Part shown: one piece after another, positions 61,367 to 64,000 of the stretch
Numbering within the stretch: the first letter of the stretch is position 1
Layout of the letters: each line of letters opens with the position of its first letter
NCBI RefSeq assembly: GCF_036711975.1
Contig: NC_091973.1
Span: 1,550,001-1,614,000, forward strand
DNA: 64,000 nt
Direction of reading: 5' to 3'
Source of the DNA: Onthophagus taurus
Lineage: Eukaryota; Arthropoda; Insecta; Coleoptera; Scarabaeidae
Program-made: the position numbers and the translations under genes
The notes under the pieces: model-generated
The model's input: the letters and a program-made list of their open reading frames with translations, nothing else
The model's database searches: none
Told to the model about the DNA's origin: nothing

Positions 61367-63748
61367 TTACCGTTCGACATCACTTTTTGCCGTATCTTTT
61401 TTATAAGCCGAAAAGAACGTCAACGCTTTCATCAGTTGATAGCTTTTAGAAATGGGAATGTTGGAGTCGTAGAGTTTTTTCGAATTTTTACAATCGACGT
61501 AAAACCACCAATTACATTTCAGTATCGTTTGATCGAAAAGCGTCGATTCCGGGCACAAAAAGCTCTTCATTATCAATCCATCATCGGTTAATGCACAAAC
61601 GTGGAACACCTAGAAATAAAAAAATCACAATTTACATGAAATGATTAAATTTTTAATAGAAATGTTGTGTCTAATAATAGGTTTCGAATGGAAAGGCGAA
61701 AGAGTGAAAAACAAATAAAGAGTTAGTATGAGCCTACTCAACTATAAAAGTTATGTAACTATACGTTCTTCGAAGAACATTTATTGTTCGCTTTATGATC
61801 AGAAGAAACTGAAATAACTTTTATCAGTTAAACTTTCCCCTCCACATTTTAATAACTCATCTTGGATTTTGACGCTGATTTTTGGTTTTCGTTTTTCTGA
61901 CACTTTCTGGTGTTATTGTAATATCGCAGTTATTGTAATGTTATTTCGTAATCATAGATTCTAATGTGTGGATCACTTTTGGGATCAGAAGAATTGGCAT
62001 CTTGATGGATAAATGAGCAAGTTTCAAAATTTTTCAAAGCGGGTTTTTCATTACACCATCTGTGCCGACTGAAGTAGAATAAGAATGAGAATTTCACAAA
62101 CCTAGATCGGACTAATAACAGTAAAAGAAATCCGAGTTGTTAGAAACGTCAATAAAGACAAGATCACATTAATTAAATAACGTAATTAATTTGTAGATTA
62201 TTAAATGTATTTTTATGTAATGAAAAAATATAGTGTTGTTAATTTATTATCAAGATTACGACATCTTTAAAAGACTCCTCTATTAACAAATACATATGTC
62301 GTAATTTTACTTAGGTATTTTTTTTTCTTATATATCGACAATTATTCAGTTATCATAATTGCGAGTGGTGCCTTTTCGTCATTCTGCACTTTGATACTTG
62401 TTCGACGACGACAATTTGAGTTTTATGTCACGCTTTCGCAAAGAAATTGCTGAAAAAGTGGCACACAAAGATCCTTTTCTATGCAAAGTTTTTAGACATT
62501 TATTATTTTTTTATTTTTTTTTGAGGAACAACTTTCTAAAACCCCAAAAATATTTTTTTGAAATTTGTTTTTTATTAAAAATTTTTTTTTTAATTGGTGT
62601 GATGATAAATAATGATTGAATTAAACGAGAATGAGTTAGTATATAAATGAGTTTAGGTCTTTGTGACATTGAAACGCATTCGTTTGAGATCTATAAATAT
62701 TCCAACTTTCCCTTTTTACAACTTGCATCGCCTCGTTCGTTTTCCAATATGTTTCTACGATCGCTAATACCTTTGTTTGGTCATTCTTCGTTTTTAACTT
62801 TCTCAAAAGTTTCACTTAGCTTATTCTACTTTAACTAATTTGTTTTACTTCATAATTGTTTGGTGATTAATTTTTTAATTTTTTTTGTTATATAAGTTTC
62901 CAAAATTAGATGTTAATGTGGGTTATATAACATTTTGAAGAAAGACTTTGTTATGTCAATTCTATTTAGAAAGTATTATTTGTAAAAACATCAGGATTAA
63001 TAAAACCTTGAATTATCTTAAACAATTCTGAGATTTCTAATTAATAATAAAAAAGCTTTATTTACCATACATCCGAGGTCTTCATCTGCATATAAACCGG
63101 GAAAATGTTTTTGATTGCCGCAATGAAACGAGGTTTCAGGCAAATCCACCCTCGAAGAAAAATTGTCATCAAAATTTTTGTCATAACCAACCGGGTAATA
63201 TTCCCTAGGCGCGTTCATAACTTTTCCCGTCGTTGAATGTTTACGGATTTGATTCGGCTTATTCGCAGAGGTCATATTTTTAATAATAGGAGGTGAAATT
63301 GTTGTTGTACGTCGCGGTTTTGGAGTTTCAACTAAATTTTCGCTTGCCATATCAACATTCGATAAATCATCATTTTCGATTCCATTATTTGACATCCTAT
63401 CAGATATTGTCACATTTTTTCGATTTATTTGTGGGTTTATTTGTGGTCTTTCCGGAGCTGGAGGAATTGGTTTGAAAGGAGGAACATTTTGATCTTCATT
63501 TTGTCTTCTGGATACATCTTGAGAGGAAGAATTTAACTAAAAAAGAGTTGGCTTTAAAATTTCATTTCAACTCCTCAATAAATTATATATATATATTTTA
63601 CTTACGTTAGATCGTCTTAATTGATTCGAGTTTTGAGTAAATTTGGTAGCTTGAACTGTGAATGGTGAAGCTTGGGCTGCTCTTCGGCGATTTCCTTCGA
63701 CGTTTGAAAGGGAATCTTTGAATCCCAACTCATCTCCTAAACTAAACC
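61367..63748 (-). CDS. Peritrophin-A chitin-binding protein, 3' part
   Basis: Three exons are visible: 63748-63606 (acceptor TTCTCTTTAG inferred), 63536-63066 and 61609-61367, phases 0 at both visible joins. The 5' end is outside the window or not identifiable. The CBM14/peritrophin-A domain is split by the 1.46-kb intron: FHCGNQKHFPGLYADEDLGC before it and FHVCALTDDGLIMKSFLCP...CNWWFYVDC after it, supplying the six-cysteine pattern. One chitin-binding domain, a long Pro/Asn/Ser-rich linker (PPFKPIPPAPERPQIN) and a charged tail after the domain fit the CPAP1-type cuticle proteins, which are secreted and bind chitin. The N-terminal signal peptide is not in view. The exact family member is not determined. 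Confidence 0.85.
61610..63065. other. Intron of the chitin-binding gene
   Basis: AT-rich, donor GTAAATAAAG at 63065 and acceptor TTTATTTCTAG at 61610 on the minus strand. Frames at 62398-62838 on the plus strand are T-rich and unsupported. Confidence 0.6.
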
Positions 63749-64000
63749 CTAAAGAGAACCCAAAAAGGTTATTTTTTTCTGGAAATATGTTAGGGTGTAA
63801 CAAAAATTTTAAATATGTGAACGATGGAAGATGCGAGTGCGTGGCGTCGTATCTGATGGTCCCCACAATTTAACATAAAATGTGTAAAAAGTACCATAGC
63901 ATACATAGAAAAAGATGTTAAAGAGTGGTTAAAGTTAAGAACAAAACTAATAACAAATGAGCGAGTAGGTGATAGCGATAAAAACCTAAAGGTAAAAACC
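63749..64000. other. Upstream part of the chitin-binding gene, probably intron
   Basis: If the acceptor at 63749-63750 is used, this is intron sequence running out of the window. The open frame continues upstream to a Met at 63866 (MGTIRYDATHSHLPSFTYLK), but that extension has no signal peptide or domain. Confidence 0.4.

Noticed and set aside
62398-62838. Plus-strand T-rich frames in the chitin-binding gene intron
   Set aside because: Phe/Leu-rich by composition only; no start context or domain.
1-64000. tRNA and rRNA genes
   Set aside because: I looked for A/B-box-like cloverleaf sequences and rRNA-like GC-rich blocks and saw none I could fold by eye; a tRNA scan would settle it.

Overview
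This is a eukaryotic, AT-rich, intron-containing window. The protein set points to an insect, most likely a beetle: a Dicer-1 of about 1,800 residues with a decayed helicase, a chitin-pathway UDP-GlcNAc pyrophosphorylase, a Gly/Tyr/His-rich secreted protein and a peritrophin-A protein. The beetle assignment is inference; no species can be named from the sequence alone.

Layout. Positions 1-18,890 hold no gene I can support. They contain several transposon relics: a palindromic TA-flanked MITE family with three copies, a 0.7-kb foldback element with hammerhead-like motifs and a 14-bp target duplication, a MITE with a 9-bp target duplication, and a broken mariner-like transposase. Then come an intronless UAP1 gene (+, 18,895-20,322) and the five-exon succinyl-CoA ligase alpha gene (-, 21,782-23,126), which converge. 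A 5'-truncated non-LTR retroelement with a 16-bp target duplication follows (23,668-24,947). Dicer-1 (-, 25,603-33,952; four coding exons, 1,800 aa) has an intron 1 filled with a 174-bp tandem repeat. It is divergent from a DHHC palmitoyltransferase of the ZDHHC2/15 type (+, 34,947-42,755), which has two competing or combinable 3' exons and a 5.6-kb intron made of nested transposons. An unrecognised Lys/Asn-rich 344-aa protein (-, 44,412-45,446) is followed by about ten copies of a 287-bp satellite (46.8-49.9 kb). Cdc14 phosphatase (-, 51,537-56,997; five exons, 590 aa) carries the same 174-bp satellite in its intron 1 and a near-perfect hairpin in intron 4. Next come a secreted Gly/Tyr/His-rich protein with a clear TATA/Inr promoter (+, 58,288-58,809), BBS5 (+, 59,696-60,934; five exons, 343 aa), and the 3' part of a peritrophin-A chitin-binding protein gene (-, 61,367 to about 63,748, continuing out of the window).

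Functionally the genes are a mixed eukaryotic neighbourhood, not an operon: chitin precursor synthesis and chitin binding, the TCA cycle, microRNA processing, protein palmitoylation, cell-cycle and cilium functions. The exon models below were assembled by eye from reading frame, GT/AG sites and phase. All five complete multi-exon genes keep frame throughout and give family-typical lengths where the family is known.

The most unusual material is repetitive: the shared 174-bp satellite in the first introns of Dicer-1 and Cdc14, the hammerhead-like foldback element, the layered transposon nest in the palmitoyltransferase intron (with an internal empty site that dates one insertion), and the intronic hairpin in Cdc14.
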